Below, piece by piece: positions 1 to 6,219 of a DNA stretch of 15,137 bases (its first letter is position 1; each line of letters opens with the position of its first letter). The position numbers and the translations under genes are program-made. Below the pieces are notes generated by a model. That model was not told where the DNA came from, did not search any database, and saw nothing but the letters and a program-made list of their open reading frames with translations. Origin of the DNA: Bog-793 sp050010315 (GTDB lineage: Bacteria > Actinomycetota > Acidimicrobiia > Acidimicrobiales > Bog-793); assembly GCA_050010315.1 (NCBI GenBank), contig JBEKLG010000216.1, forward strand, positions 1-15,137, written 5' to 3'.

Positions 1-10
1 TCCCCCGCGC

Positions 11-56
11 CTCGCTCCGCTCGGCTCTCCCGGGCTCGAGGCGCTCGCTCCGCTCG
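11..56. repeat. 13-bp direct repeat in GC-rich end
   Basis: CTCGCTCCGCTCG occurs at 11-23 and again at 44-56, separated by a stretch containing CCCGGG (29-34) and CTCGAG (35-40) palindromes. The composition recalls palindrome-rich ends of actinobacterial linear replicons, but that is inference only. Confidence 0.45.
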
Positions 57-288
57 CTAGGGCATAATCGGGCCAGGTTTCGGGTGTCTGTGTTTCTCTG
101 TCGAGGGCCGATGACGTCGCCGGCTGATGCCGGCGGCGACGGCGTCGGTCCGTCCGTGGGCGCGGTTCCATCGGGAAGGGGCCCCGAAATCCCGGGGTTA
201 TCCCCTACCCTGTCCACATGTTGTGCATCGCTCGAGCGATACGGTCGACGGCGTAGGTCACGCCGGCAAGCCTTACGACTTGGGGCTC

Positions 289-389
289 CCCCGCGAAGGG
301 CCCATGTTGGCCGGCCCGGGCCGCCCGGCGGAGTGGATTACGCCGGGCCGTCGTAGAGCTGAGCCGGCCAACATGGGCCCCTCGCGGGG
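289..389. repeat. 27-bp inverted repeat (26/27 match), 47-nt spacer
   Basis: The left arm is 289-315 and the right arm 363-389. The arms are reverse complements except for one A/G position, and share the core GGGCCCATGTTGGCCGGC. The spacer (316-362) contains a further GC-rich dyad. No T-run follows on either strand, so it is not a classical Rho-independent terminator, although it lies about 80 nt past the last leftward gene. It could be a terminator hairpin, an origin or protein-binding site, or a recombination site. Sequence alone does not decide. Confidence 0.8.
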
Positions 390-470
390 TCCGGTGTCAC
401 GGTATCGAACCCGCCGGCCTCCTCTCGGTACGGCGAGGGGCCGGACGAGCAGGCGCCCTCGGCTTGGTTG

Positions 471-766
471 TCACAACGGCACGATGAATTCGCGGGAATA
501 CTGGCCGCACCACTGGAAACGACAACGCAGGAAGCCGGCGGCCTGGTCGATCCGCAGAATTACCGGGTTCGCCGGGTCCATCGTGTAGAGCTGCACCTGT
601 TGGCAGGCGTTCACTTGCAGAATCTTCCGGACGTCGACCGTCGCCCCGCCGAAGGCGAGGGGCATTTCGGCGAGGGGCCCGTCGCCGGGCGCTGCGGGAC
701 CGTGTTCGGGACGGGCTCGTGTATCGGAACGTCGATGATCTTCTGAGGCTTACTCGGGTAGGTCAC
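471..766 (-). CDS. Small protein encoded in two overlapping frames (candidate -1 frameshift)
   Basis: A GTG at 766 sits 5 nt after a perfect AGGAGG. The frame from it begins MTYPSKPQKIIDVPIHEPVP and stops at 611. Its natural-looking composition ends near residue 31, after which it turns Arg/Ser-rich. The -1 frame then carries a convincing sequence to the stop at 471 (AFGGATVDVRKILQVN..., ending GQYSREFIVPL). The frames meet at G GGC CCC (680-674 on this strand), an X XXY YYZ slippery heptamer in the correct register, with a GC hairpin 10 nt downstream (663-643). Slippage would give a protein of about 98 aa. An independent ATG at 665 could instead start a 64-aa product, or one G/C may be missing from the assembly. 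The function is unknown. The beta-rich, Cys-containing C-terminal half would suit a small virion protein, but that is a guess. Confidence 0.6.
643..680 (-). promoter_or_regulatory. Candidate -1 frameshift signal: slippery heptamer plus hairpin
   Basis: On the minus strand GGGCCCC (680-674) is read as ..G GGC CCC in the frame of the GTG at 766, matching X XXY YYZ. After a 10-nt spacer, GCCC (663-660) pairs with GGGC (646-643) and CGCC (657-654) with GGCG (650-647), around a TTC loop. The geometry fits programmed slippage, but this heptamer is not a well-known efficient one, so an indel is an equal alternative. Confidence 0.4.
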
Positions 767-776
767 TTGGCCCTCC

Positions 777-1454
777 TCATGGCCCGTAACTAGCGAGATT
801 CGGGGCGAGGCCGGCGACGAGTTCCAGCTCCTCGGCGTCGAGGACGTCGACGAAACCGACGCCGTATGCTTGGCCCCACGCGTCGAAAAAGACCGCGGCC
901 GCTTGGGCCCATGCGCCCTCGTCGACGTAGGTGGCGAAATCCTCGGGCGGGTAGAACATGACGCCGGGCGGCCGGCGCTCGCGCTCGTCGTCTGAGACGG
1001 CAATGAGGCCCCACCATCCCGCCGGGACCGTGACGCCGTTAGCGACGAGGGCCCGGGCGAGCGTGGTGAGAGTGACGGCCCCGCCGAATTCGACGCCCTC
1101 GCGCCGGAGCCGCGCCATCCCGCGCCGGCGGAGCTTCGCGAGGAGCGGACGCAGCTCGTCCGGGTGACGCTCGCCCCGGGCGTAGCGCTGAAGGTTGCGG
1201 AGAAAGCTCTGACGCTCGCGGCGGGCGTCGACCGCGAGGCGGGCGAACGTCGTCGGGCGGGCGTGCGGGTAGGTGGCGCGGTGCGCGGCGACGGCCTCGG
1301 CGGCCGTGGGGAATCCGGCGGCCGAGGCTATGGCGGCGTTCGAGCCGTACAACTCGAGGAGGCCCCGGTATCCGGGCGCCGGCCGCTCCCGGACGGCGGC
1401 GCCCTCCTCGAGTAGCGCCTCCATTGCGCGGCGGAGTTCCGGGGCGGCAGACAC
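777..1454 (-). CDS. Basic helical DNA-binding-like protein, candidate terminal protein (Tpg-like)
   Basis: 225 aa from GTG 1454, three bases after the upstream stop. The N-terminal 120 residues are helical and Arg-rich. The segment around 35-60 could be a helix-turn-helix, and 82-120 (RNLQRYARGERHPDEL followed by LAKLRRRGMARLRREG) resembles the HTH-plus-basic-helix region I recall from Streptomyces telomere-terminal proteins (Tpg, about 185 aa). The C-terminal half contains WWGLIAVSDDE, FYPPEDFATYVDEG and FFDAWGQAYGVGFVDVLDAEE, and the last of these recalls the acidic, aromatic Tpg tail. It lies in the same leftward operon as the PolB-like gene, as terminal proteins often do. The similarity is weak and from memory. 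A plain DNA-binding regulator is the alternative. No priming hydroxyl residue can be named. Confidence 0.4.
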   Translation of the reverse strand: MSAAPELRRAMEALLEEGAAVRERPAPGYRGLLELYGSNAAIASAAGFPTAAEAVAAHRATYPHARPTTFARLAVDARRERQSFLRNLQRYARGERHPDELRPLLAKLRRRGMARLRREGVEFGGAVTLTTLARALVANGVTVPAGWWGLIAVSDDERERRPPGVMFYPPEDFATYVDEGAWAQAAAVFFDAWGQAYGVGFVDVLDAEELELVAGLAPNLASYGP

Positions 1455-1457
1455 GGC

Positions 1458-2186
1458 CTAGCGCCTCACGAGCCGGAGTTGCCGGAGGGGCACGCCCTTG
1501 CCGCGCTGGTGGCCCCGTACCGTCGTCGGGCTCCGCCAGCCCGTCAAGCCGGAGCGGTAGTGAACCTCGCACCCGCGACGCTCGTGGCCGATGACGTAAT
1601 GCCGGCGGAGGGGCGAGCGGATAGGTTCGATCCGGCCCGACAAGCGGAGGGCCCGTGCGTCATAGCGGCGGAGGGTGATTACCGAAAATTCGACGTCGAC
1701 GTGGCCACGCCCGCGGCGCGCTTGGCGCGTCGGGCGATAGCGCCACGCCGGCGGCGCCACTTTCGAGGTTACGGCGAATTGCACCATTCGCATAACGGCG
1801 TCTCGGTTCTCGAGCACAGAGCCGTTGCCGTCGACGATGCCGAGGGCGCGCCGTTCGACGTCAAGCTCGGCGGCCTCGGCCGGATAGCACCGCGGGTCGG
1901 CCTGCCAGTGTTCCCACGGCACACGGTCATCGCCGGAGCGGTAGACACTCCATGCGCCGTAAGGGCCATCGGGGAACCGGCCGAAAGCTCCGTCGTTGCT
2001 CTCCTCCCATACGATTACCGCAAAATCCGCGAACGGGCAGACCCACGAGGTATCGGTGCGCTCATTCAGCCATCGGAAAAAGGCGTCGTCTATCGCGTCC
2101 ATGTCGACGACGAACACGGGCTCCGGGTACGCGTCATAAGAACGGGCCCATGCGAGCATTTCCATTGCGCGGGTTAGGTCGATCAT
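1458..2186 (-). CDS. Conserved-type hypothetical protein with C-terminal VRGHxR motif
   Basis: 242 aa. I choose ATG 2186 because it overlaps the upstream stop as ATGA and has GGAG 6 nt before it. GTG 2204 would add six residues. The N-terminal half is acidic and aromatic (PVFVVDMDAIDDAFFRWLNE, residues 23-42; then FADFAVIVWEES, 52-63). The C-terminal 100 residues turn strongly basic and end with WRSPTTVRGHQRGKGVP, resembling the 'VRGHWRxQ' ending of uncharacterised proteins that I recall from actinobacterial phages and mobile elements. No catalytic motif is evident. Its place between the PolB-like gene and the candidate terminal protein suggests a replication-linked or early function. Confidence 0.75.
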   Translation of the reverse strand: MIDLTRAMEMLAWARSYDAYPEPVFVVDMDAIDDAFFRWLNERTDTSWVCPFADFAVIVWEESNDGAFGRFPDGPYGAWSVYRSGDDRVPWEHWQADPRCYPAEAAELDVERRALGIVDGNGSVLENRDAVMRMVQFAVTSKVAPPAWRYRPTRQARRGRGHVDVEFSVITLRRYDARALRLSGRIEPIRSPLRRHYVIGHERRGCEVHYRSGLTGWRSPTTVRGHQRGKGVPLRQLRLVRR

Positions 2187-2629
2187 CGGCGTCTCCGCCG
2201 CCACGGAAGCCGGAGCTTGCCCGTCATGGCGTACAGAGCGGGGTTAAGAGCGACGCCGGCGCTCGAGGCCCGGAGCGCCGCCACGCGCCCGCGGGTCGAG
2301 GCCGGCGCGGTGCGGAGGTTGTGCCAGGCGATTAGCTCGGGCCCCTTGTACCACGCGTGGCCGAGGACGGTAATCGCGACGCCGTACTCGAAACGTGAGA
2401 GGCGGGCGCGCTCGGCCCGGACGTCGCCGAGCGCCGCCTCGGCGACGCCGGCGAACGTGGAAACGCCGAGCGTAGCCGCGCCGGCGTCGGCACCGCGGAC
2501 ACCTATCCACTCGAGGCGCCATTCGCACGCCTCGGCGAAAAGCAGAGCGAATACCGCGATTGCTTGGCCGTGGGGGCCAGGGTTAGCGTCTCGGAAATTC
2601 TGCCAGTAGGTCGGGTCACTTAGCCGCAT
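2183..2629 (-). CDS. Hypothetical protein downstream of the PolB-like gene
   Basis: 148 aa from ATG 2629, with GGGAG 6 nt upstream. An ATG at 2642 is possible but lacks that spacing. The start overlaps the end of the PolB-like gene by 14 nt, implying coupled synthesis. It begins MRLSDPTYWQNFRDANPGPH, continues with Ala-rich helices (GQAIAVFALLFAEACEWRLEW, 21-41) and a segment with Tyr and Trp (HAWYKGPELIAWHNL, 91-105), and ends with a penta-arginine tail. No family is recognised. Directly after a polymerase-like gene it could be an accessory, or an alternative terminal-protein candidate. Confidence 0.75.
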   Translation of the reverse strand: MRLSDPTYWQNFRDANPGPHGQAIAVFALLFAEACEWRLEWIGVRGADAGAATLGVSTFAGVAEAALGDVRAERARLSRFEYGVAITVLGHAWYKGPELIAWHNLRTAPASTRGRVAALRASSAGVALNPALYAMTGKLRLPWRRRRR

Positions 2630-4028
2630 TGTCGTCTCCCATCTTGACCAGCTCCCGCAGGGCCTTAACGGCCCCGTGAATGTTCGGCTCCTCGAGCGCC
2701 TCCCGGGCCTCCCGCGCCGGCGCCATGCCGACGAAACGGAAAGCGCCGAGCCCGTCGCCGAGCCGGAGCCCGAGGGCCCGAGCGAACCTCTCCGGCTTGC
2801 GCGCCGCCGTGAGAAAAAACAGGCAATCGACGTCGACCGCGACGGGGCTCTGAGAGAGGCCGGCGACGTGGCGCTCGAGCCGAGTCCGGGCCTCCGCTTG
2901 TACGGCGTGGCGCCAGTAGGGGACGTATAGCGGGTCATCGGACCTCGTGCGGGCCACGGAGCCGAACCGGCCGACGCCCTCCCGGTAGACGGACTTAAGG
3001 GCCTCGAGGGCGACGCCGGCGCCCGTCTCGAGGAGCCGAGTCCGGCCGTCCCGGAGGGTGCGATACCACGGCTCGAGGTAACGGTGCGACTCGGCCCAGG
3101 TGTACGCCTCAAGCTCGGGGGCGAACGGCCACGGGAACGCCCGCATAGTCGGCGTCGCGGCCCAGCCCGTCGCTAGGTGCCAGTAGCCGGGGCGGGGCGA
3201 CGCCGGCGCCTCGTCCTCGTGGGCGTACTGGCCGGCCGGTAAGGCGAGACTCGAGGCGGCGGACAGATACATGCCGTTCACGTCAAAAGCCATGAGCCAC
3301 CGCGCCCGGGCCTCGTCCTCGAGCGGCCGCCGCGCCGTGAGGAGGTTCGGCTCGAGGTTCGCGTCCGCCGCCGGCGGAGGCCATTCGAGTCGCTCGAGCT
3401 TCGCGCCGTAGTACGCCCGGAGCCACGCGTCGGACGTCACGGCTCCCGAGCCTTTCCAGAGCATGCCGGTCGCGTCGACGAAATCGACCAGCTCGGCGAG
3501 GAGCGCCGGCGCGTAGGTGAGGCGGCGCCACGGTGAGCGCCTATCCCACGAGGGCACGAGTACCTCGAGGGCCCAGCTCCCGCCGGCGCCCCACGCGCTG
3601 AGGCGCGGCGCGAGGGCAATCTGCGACGCCGGCGCGGTGCCGAAATGCTCGAGGAATCCGTGCGGCCCGGGCTTGGCCGGCAATTCGACCGGGAGCCCGA
3701 GGGCCTCGAGCGCCGCCGGCGTGAGCCATAGTTGCCGGAGGCCGCCGTCGCGGGCGAGGGCGGAGCAGGTGCAGAGATTCGCGCCGGGCCCGAGGCCATG
3801 AGGCACGGAGGCCCGCCCGAGGGCGTGCAGGTTGAGCCCGTCGAGAACGGCGACGGTCCCGCATGCGCCGATCCGTTTCGCGGCCCTGCTAACGTCTAGG
3901 GCGGCTCTCGTGGCCGCTGAGGCCGTTTCCCTAGCGGCCAAGGTCGCGGGGGAGGGGCGGCGCTCCGGGCTCATCGTGACCGGGCCCGGAGCGTGCGCCC
4001 CGCTTTCGCGTGTGGCGGTCCCGCTCAC
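2616..4028 (-). CDS. Protein-primed-type family B DNA polymerase-like protein (possibly Tap-like)
   Basis: 470 aa from GTG 4028, a GTGA overlap with the preceding gene. The open frame extends to 4211, but that extension is Arg/Pro-rich and looks spurious. Three spaced motifs resemble the family B palm. Residues 247-259 (AFDVNGMYLSAAS) fit motif A (DxxSLYP). Residues 344-357 (LKSVYREGVGRFGS) fit the K...YGKFG motif B of protein-primed enzymes. Residues 396-405 (VAVDVDCLFF) fit motif C (DTDS), with Cys in place of Ser. An N-terminal exonuclease site is not obvious, and at 470 aa it is shorter than phi29 (about 570 aa) or PRD1 (about 550 aa) polymerases. It would copy a protein-capped linear genome from its ends. 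Telomere-associated (Tap-type) proteins of Streptomyces linear replicons are the main alternative. The motif divergence leaves catalytic activity unproven. Confidence 0.6.
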   Translation of the reverse strand: MSGTATRESGAHAPGPVTMSPERRPSPATLAARETASAATRAALDVSRAAKRIGACGTVAVLDGLNLHALGRASVPHGLGPGANLCTCSALARDGGLRQLWLTPAALEALGLPVELPAKPGPHGFLEHFGTAPASQIALAPRLSAWGAGGSWALEVLVPSWDRRSPWRRLTYAPALLAELVDFVDATGMLWKGSGAVTSDAWLRAYYGAKLERLEWPPPAADANLEPNLLTARRPLEDEARARWLMAFDVNGMYLSAASSLALPAGQYAHEDEAPASPRPGYWHLATGWAATPTMRAFPWPFAPELEAYTWAESHRYLEPWYRTLRDGRTRLLETGAGVALEALKSVYREGVGRFGSVARTRSDDPLYVPYWRHAVQAEARTRLERHVAGLSQSPVAVDVDCLFFLTAARKPERFARALGLRLGDGLGAFRFVGMAPAREAREALEEPNIHGAVKALRELVKMGDDNAAK

Positions 4029-4321
4029 GATTCGCCCTCGAGGACGTCGGGGCGCCCGAGCAACGCGGCGAGGACGTGCCATCCGTCCTCGGCCTCGAGG
4101 TATCGCACGACGAACCGGCGCTCGGGCCCGAAATCGGGCGCCCGCCGGCGGAGGTATTTCGCGCGGTTGACGGCCGGCCAACGGTCGGCGGTTACAGAGT
4201 CGAGAATCCATCGCCCGAAATTGCCGAGGGCGAGGGCGTAGGTATCCGCGACCGGCGGCGTGCGGCGGTAAATGTCGACGTCCTCGACAAGTCGCGGGAA
4301 CGGTCCCGGCGTCGGGCTCAC
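4025..4321 (-). CDS. Small hypothetical protein
   Basis: 98 aa from GTG 4321, overlapping the upstream stop as GTGA and itself overlapped the same way by the PolB-like gene. It contains FPRLVEDVDIYRR, LALGNFGRWILDSV and a basic stretch AVNRAKYLRRRAPDFGPERR, ending acidic (DVLEGES). No family is recognised. Its position suggests it is co-made with the polymerase-like protein in near-stoichiometric amounts. Confidence 0.75.
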   Translation of the reverse strand: MSPTPGPFPRLVEDVDIYRRTPPVADTYALALGNFGRWILDSVTADRWPAVNRAKYLRRRAPDFGPERRFVVRYLEAEDGWHVLAALLGRPDVLEGES

Positions 4322-4449
4322 TGTTCGGCCTCCTCGTCGTGTGGGTGCTTCCGCGGCGGCGTTTCGCCGAGGAGCCAGTAAAGAAACAGGCCGGCGCCGG
4401 CGGCCATGAGGCCGAGCCCGGCGAGCATTTCGGCTACCGGGCCCGGCAT
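4318..4449 (-). CDS. Single-span small membrane protein
   Basis: 43 aa from ATG 4449, with GGGAGG about 9 nt upstream. Residues about 6-27 (AEMLAGLGLMAAGAGLFLYW) form one transmembrane helix, followed by a charged tail ETPPRKHPHDEEAEQ. Its 3' end overlaps the next start as GTGA. The role is unknown; it is the only clear membrane protein of the leftward operon. Confidence 0.7.
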   Translation of the reverse strand: MPGPVAEMLAGLGLMAAGAGLFLYWLLGETPPRKHPHDEEAEQ

Positions 4450-4646
4450 CGGGGGCGCCTCCCGTCCGATCCGTAGACCTCGAGCATGAGGGCGTGGAGG
4501 CGGGCCCGTTTCTCCTCGGGCGTCGCCGTCGCCGGCGCCGGCGCGTGCGATTGCACGGTGCCGAGTTCCGCCTCCGCCCGCTCGAGATCGAACCCGAGCC
4601 GGGCGGCGTAGCGGGCCGCCTCCTCCTGGAGCTGCACGGCGCTCAC
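4434..4646 (-). CDS. Small helical hypothetical protein
   Basis: 70 aa from GTG 4646, overlapping the upstream stop as GTGA. The sequence is amphipathic helical: VQLQEEAARYAARLGFDLER (residues 4-23), AEAELGTVQ, an Ala/Pro linker, then TPEEKRARLHALMLEVYGSDG and a basic end. No domain is recognised. The open frame extends upstream to 4835, but that part is the shadow of the neighbouring gene. Confidence 0.65.
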   Translation of the reverse strand: MSAVQLQEEAARYAARLGFDLERAEAELGTVQSHAPAPATATPEEKRARLHALMLEVYGSDGRRPRCRAR

Positions 4647-4906
4647 GAGGCCGGCTCGTGCATCGTGAGGAGGCCGCTGGGGGTGACACGCTCGCTCGGC
4701 TTGGCCGTGACGCCGTAGCGAGACTTGGGGGCCTCGGCGCGGTCGGGGGCGTCGTACATGGCGGGCCCGAGGCGCCGGCGATGGTCCGCCGGCTGGTATT
4801 TGATCCGCTCGAGGCGCTCGGCGCAGAAACGGCACACGAGCGCGCCGCCCTCGAGGACGACGCGCTCGGGCGGAGCCGGCGGAGCCGGGGTTCGGCTAGT
4901 GCTCAT
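4643..4906 (-). CDS. Small protein with one CxxC pair
   Basis: 87 aa from ATG 4906, overlapping the end of the 420-aa gene by 11 nt with no strong Shine-Dalgarno, so probably translated by coupling. After a Pro-rich start it has GGALVCRFCAERLERIKYQP (residues 20-39), a single CxxC knuckle that could bind zinc only as half a site or in a dimer. The rest is charged and likely disordered. No family is recognised. Confidence 0.7.
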   Translation of the reverse strand: MSTSRTPAPPAPPERVVLEGGALVCRFCAERLERIKYQPADHRRRLGPAMYDAPDRAEAPKSRYGVTAKPSERVTPSGLLTMHEPAS

Positions 4907-6158
4907 CGAACGCCCGGAAACGGTCGGTCACTCGCTCGTCTGCCACGCCCTCGCCGCGGGCGATTTCGTTGAGCTTGCCGGCGACTGATTTCGCCTCAAG
5001 CTCGTCGCCGTAGGTGTAGCGGACTATGTCATGCCAAGGCGCCCGCTCGTCCATGCCGGCGTTAAATCCGGTCGCGGTGTCGACGATGAGCCAACGGAGG
5101 CCGCCGTAATCGCTCATGCGCTTAGGGCCGACGACGACGAACCGCGGGGCCGCCTTGTGGGGCTCGGCCTCGCCCTCCGCCACCGCGAGGTTCAGCTCGT
5201 CGGCCGCTCGTTGGGCCTCGGCGTGCGAGTCAAAGGCGACGGCCGGCCGGTAGCCGGCCGCCTCAAGAATGCTCGGCGTATTGGCCGCGTTGTCCAGGGT
5301 CCGGCTATCGAACACGATCCATGAGGCCCTCGAGCCCTCGACGCCGGCGACGAGATTGGCAACGGTGAACCGGGGCTCCGTGGCCATGTCGAGGTTTTCG
5401 CCGTAGCGCTCGGCCCGGAAAATCCGGTCGTCTAGGTCCATGTGCTCGAGAAATTCGGCGGGCCCGTCGAGGCGTCGCCGGTCGATGATCTCCTCCTCGG
5501 CGAGCAACGCCTCGAGCGCGGTGTCGCGCTCGGGCTCGTCGTCGACGTCGGGCCCCATGAGGCCGCACTCGCCTAGCAGCTCGTGTCCGTTCCGTGGGCC
5601 GGGGCTGAAATGCTCACGCCGTTCGGCCGTCATGTCCTCGCCCGCGTGGCGGTATCCGTCGTGCTCACCCGTGAGCGCCGCGGTGTGGGACGCCTCGGCG
5701 ATTTTCCGGGCGGCCGTGAAGCGGTCAAGCACCACGGTCCCGGCGGCCTCCTCGACCTTGTCGAGAATGTCGAGGAGCGGGTCGCTTCGCTCGGCGGCGA
5801 GGGGCTCGAGGACGCGCGCGAGCCGCGAGGCGGAATCCTCGACGCCCTCGACGTCGCTCTCCTCAAGCCCGGACGCGCCGCCCGTCTCGCGAGCGAGGCC
5901 GGCCATTTCCGCCACCGCGACGGCGCCGATAGCGAGGGCGTTGCCGAGGCTGAGGTATATGCAGAGATCGGACGACGGAAAATCGCCGATCATGTGGGCG
6001 ATGTCAACCTCGACGCCGAGCTTGCCGCGGTTGCTCATGGCCTTAACGCTCGTGTGCTGCACGTTGTCTGCGTGCAGGAATGACAAGCCATGCCCGCGGT
6101 AGAACGTCGCGCCGCTTTCGAGCGTGACCTCGGAACCCGGGCTAATCGCTTTGCTCAT
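4896..6158 (-). CDS. 420-aa hypothetical protein with duplicated C-terminal domain
   Basis: ATG 6158 follows AGGGAGGT at good spacing and a strong promoter, so this is the first gene of its operon. Residues 1-60 are mixed (YRGHGLSFLHADNV). Residues 70-90 are hydrophobic with small residues (LSLGNALAIGAVAVAEMAGL). 95-270 is acidic and helical. The C-terminus carries two related units: 279-323 (SWIVFDSRT... then RPAVAFDSHAEAQRAADELN) and 355-397 (RWLIVDTATGF... then YTYGDELEAKSVAGKLNE). Both share a W-[IL]-[IV]-x-D strand and an E-A-x-x-x-A-x-x-LN helix. Small domains of this kind recur in actinophage proteins of unknown role. As first gene of the replication operon it may be an early regulator or DNA-handling protein, which is inference only. 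Confidence 0.8.
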   Translation of the reverse strand: MSKAISPGSEVTLESGATFYRGHGLSFLHADNVQHTSVKAMSNRGKLGVEVDIAHMIGDFPSSDLCIYLSLGNALAIGAVAVAEMAGLARETGGASGLEESDVEGVEDSASRLARVLEPLAAERSDPLLDILDKVEEAAGTVVLDRFTAARKIAEASHTAALTGEHDGYRHAGEDMTAERREHFSPGPRNGHELLGECGLMGPDVDDEPERDTALEALLAEEEIIDRRRLDGPAEFLEHMDLDDRIFRAERYGENLDMATEPRFTVANLVAGVEGSRASWIVFDSRTLDNAANTPSILEAAGYRPAVAFDSHAEAQRAADELNLAVAEGEAEPHKAAPRFVVVGPKRMSDYGGLRWLIVDTATGFNAGMDERAPWHDIVRYTYGDELEAKSVAGKLNEIARGEGVADERVTDRFRAFDEH

Positions 6159-6162
6159 CGTG

Positions 6163-6219
6163 ACCTCCCTAGCTGGTGCTTACGGTCGCACTCTATCGCA
6201 CTCGGTAAGCCGGCGTCAA
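6163..6219 (-). promoter_or_regulatory. Sigma70-type promoter and RBS for the leftward replication operon
   Basis: On the minus strand TTGACG (6219-6214) is followed after 18 nt by TAGAGT (6195-6190), then a short leader and AGGGAGGT (6170-6163) two bases before the ATG at 6158. The -35 overlaps the stop of the upstream gene. It is the best-formed promoter in the window. Confidence 0.7.
6178..6210. promoter_or_regulatory. Probable operator: 10-bp-phased direct repeat inside an inverted repeat
   Basis: TCGCACTC occurs at 6186-6193 and 6196-6203, so the copies are exactly one helical turn apart. They are flanked by GCTTAC (6178-6183) and its complement GTAAGC (6205-6210). The whole block covers the -10 box and spacer of the leftward promoter, so a bound protein would block RNA polymerase. 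The regulator is not identified in this window. Confidence 0.55.

Larger units (their letters stand above)
1..470. other. Non-coding GC-rich left flank
   Basis: I see no convincing gene here. The open frames present have unnatural Arg/Pro/Gly-rich translations and no ribosome-binding sites. The leftward operon ends at 471, so its transcripts run into this stretch. It holds a short direct repeat at the extreme left, a long inverted repeat at 289-389 and a 7-bp hairpin (421-427 with 434-440). Such a repeat-rich non-coding block at the outer edge of a replication operon would suit a terminus, origin or termination region of a linear viral genome, but no terminal sequence can be proven because the molecule end is not identifiable. 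Confidence 0.5.

Noticed and set aside
388..415. tRNA-like T-arm (GGGTTCGATACC on the minus strand)
   Set aside because: The flanking bases do not form the 5-bp T stem, and no acceptor or anticodon arms can be folded nearby.
127..588. 153-aa rightward open frame over the left flank
   Set aside because: Arg/Pro/Gly-rich translation, no RBS, crosses the inverted repeat and overlaps the better-supported leftward gene.
1479..2177. 232-aa rightward frame
   Set aside because: Complement-frame shadow of the leftward gene at 1458-2186, which has coupled start and stop overlaps and natural composition.
5440..6102. 220-aa rightward frame
   Set aside because: Ser/Arg-rich shadow of the 420-aa leftward gene, with no RBS.
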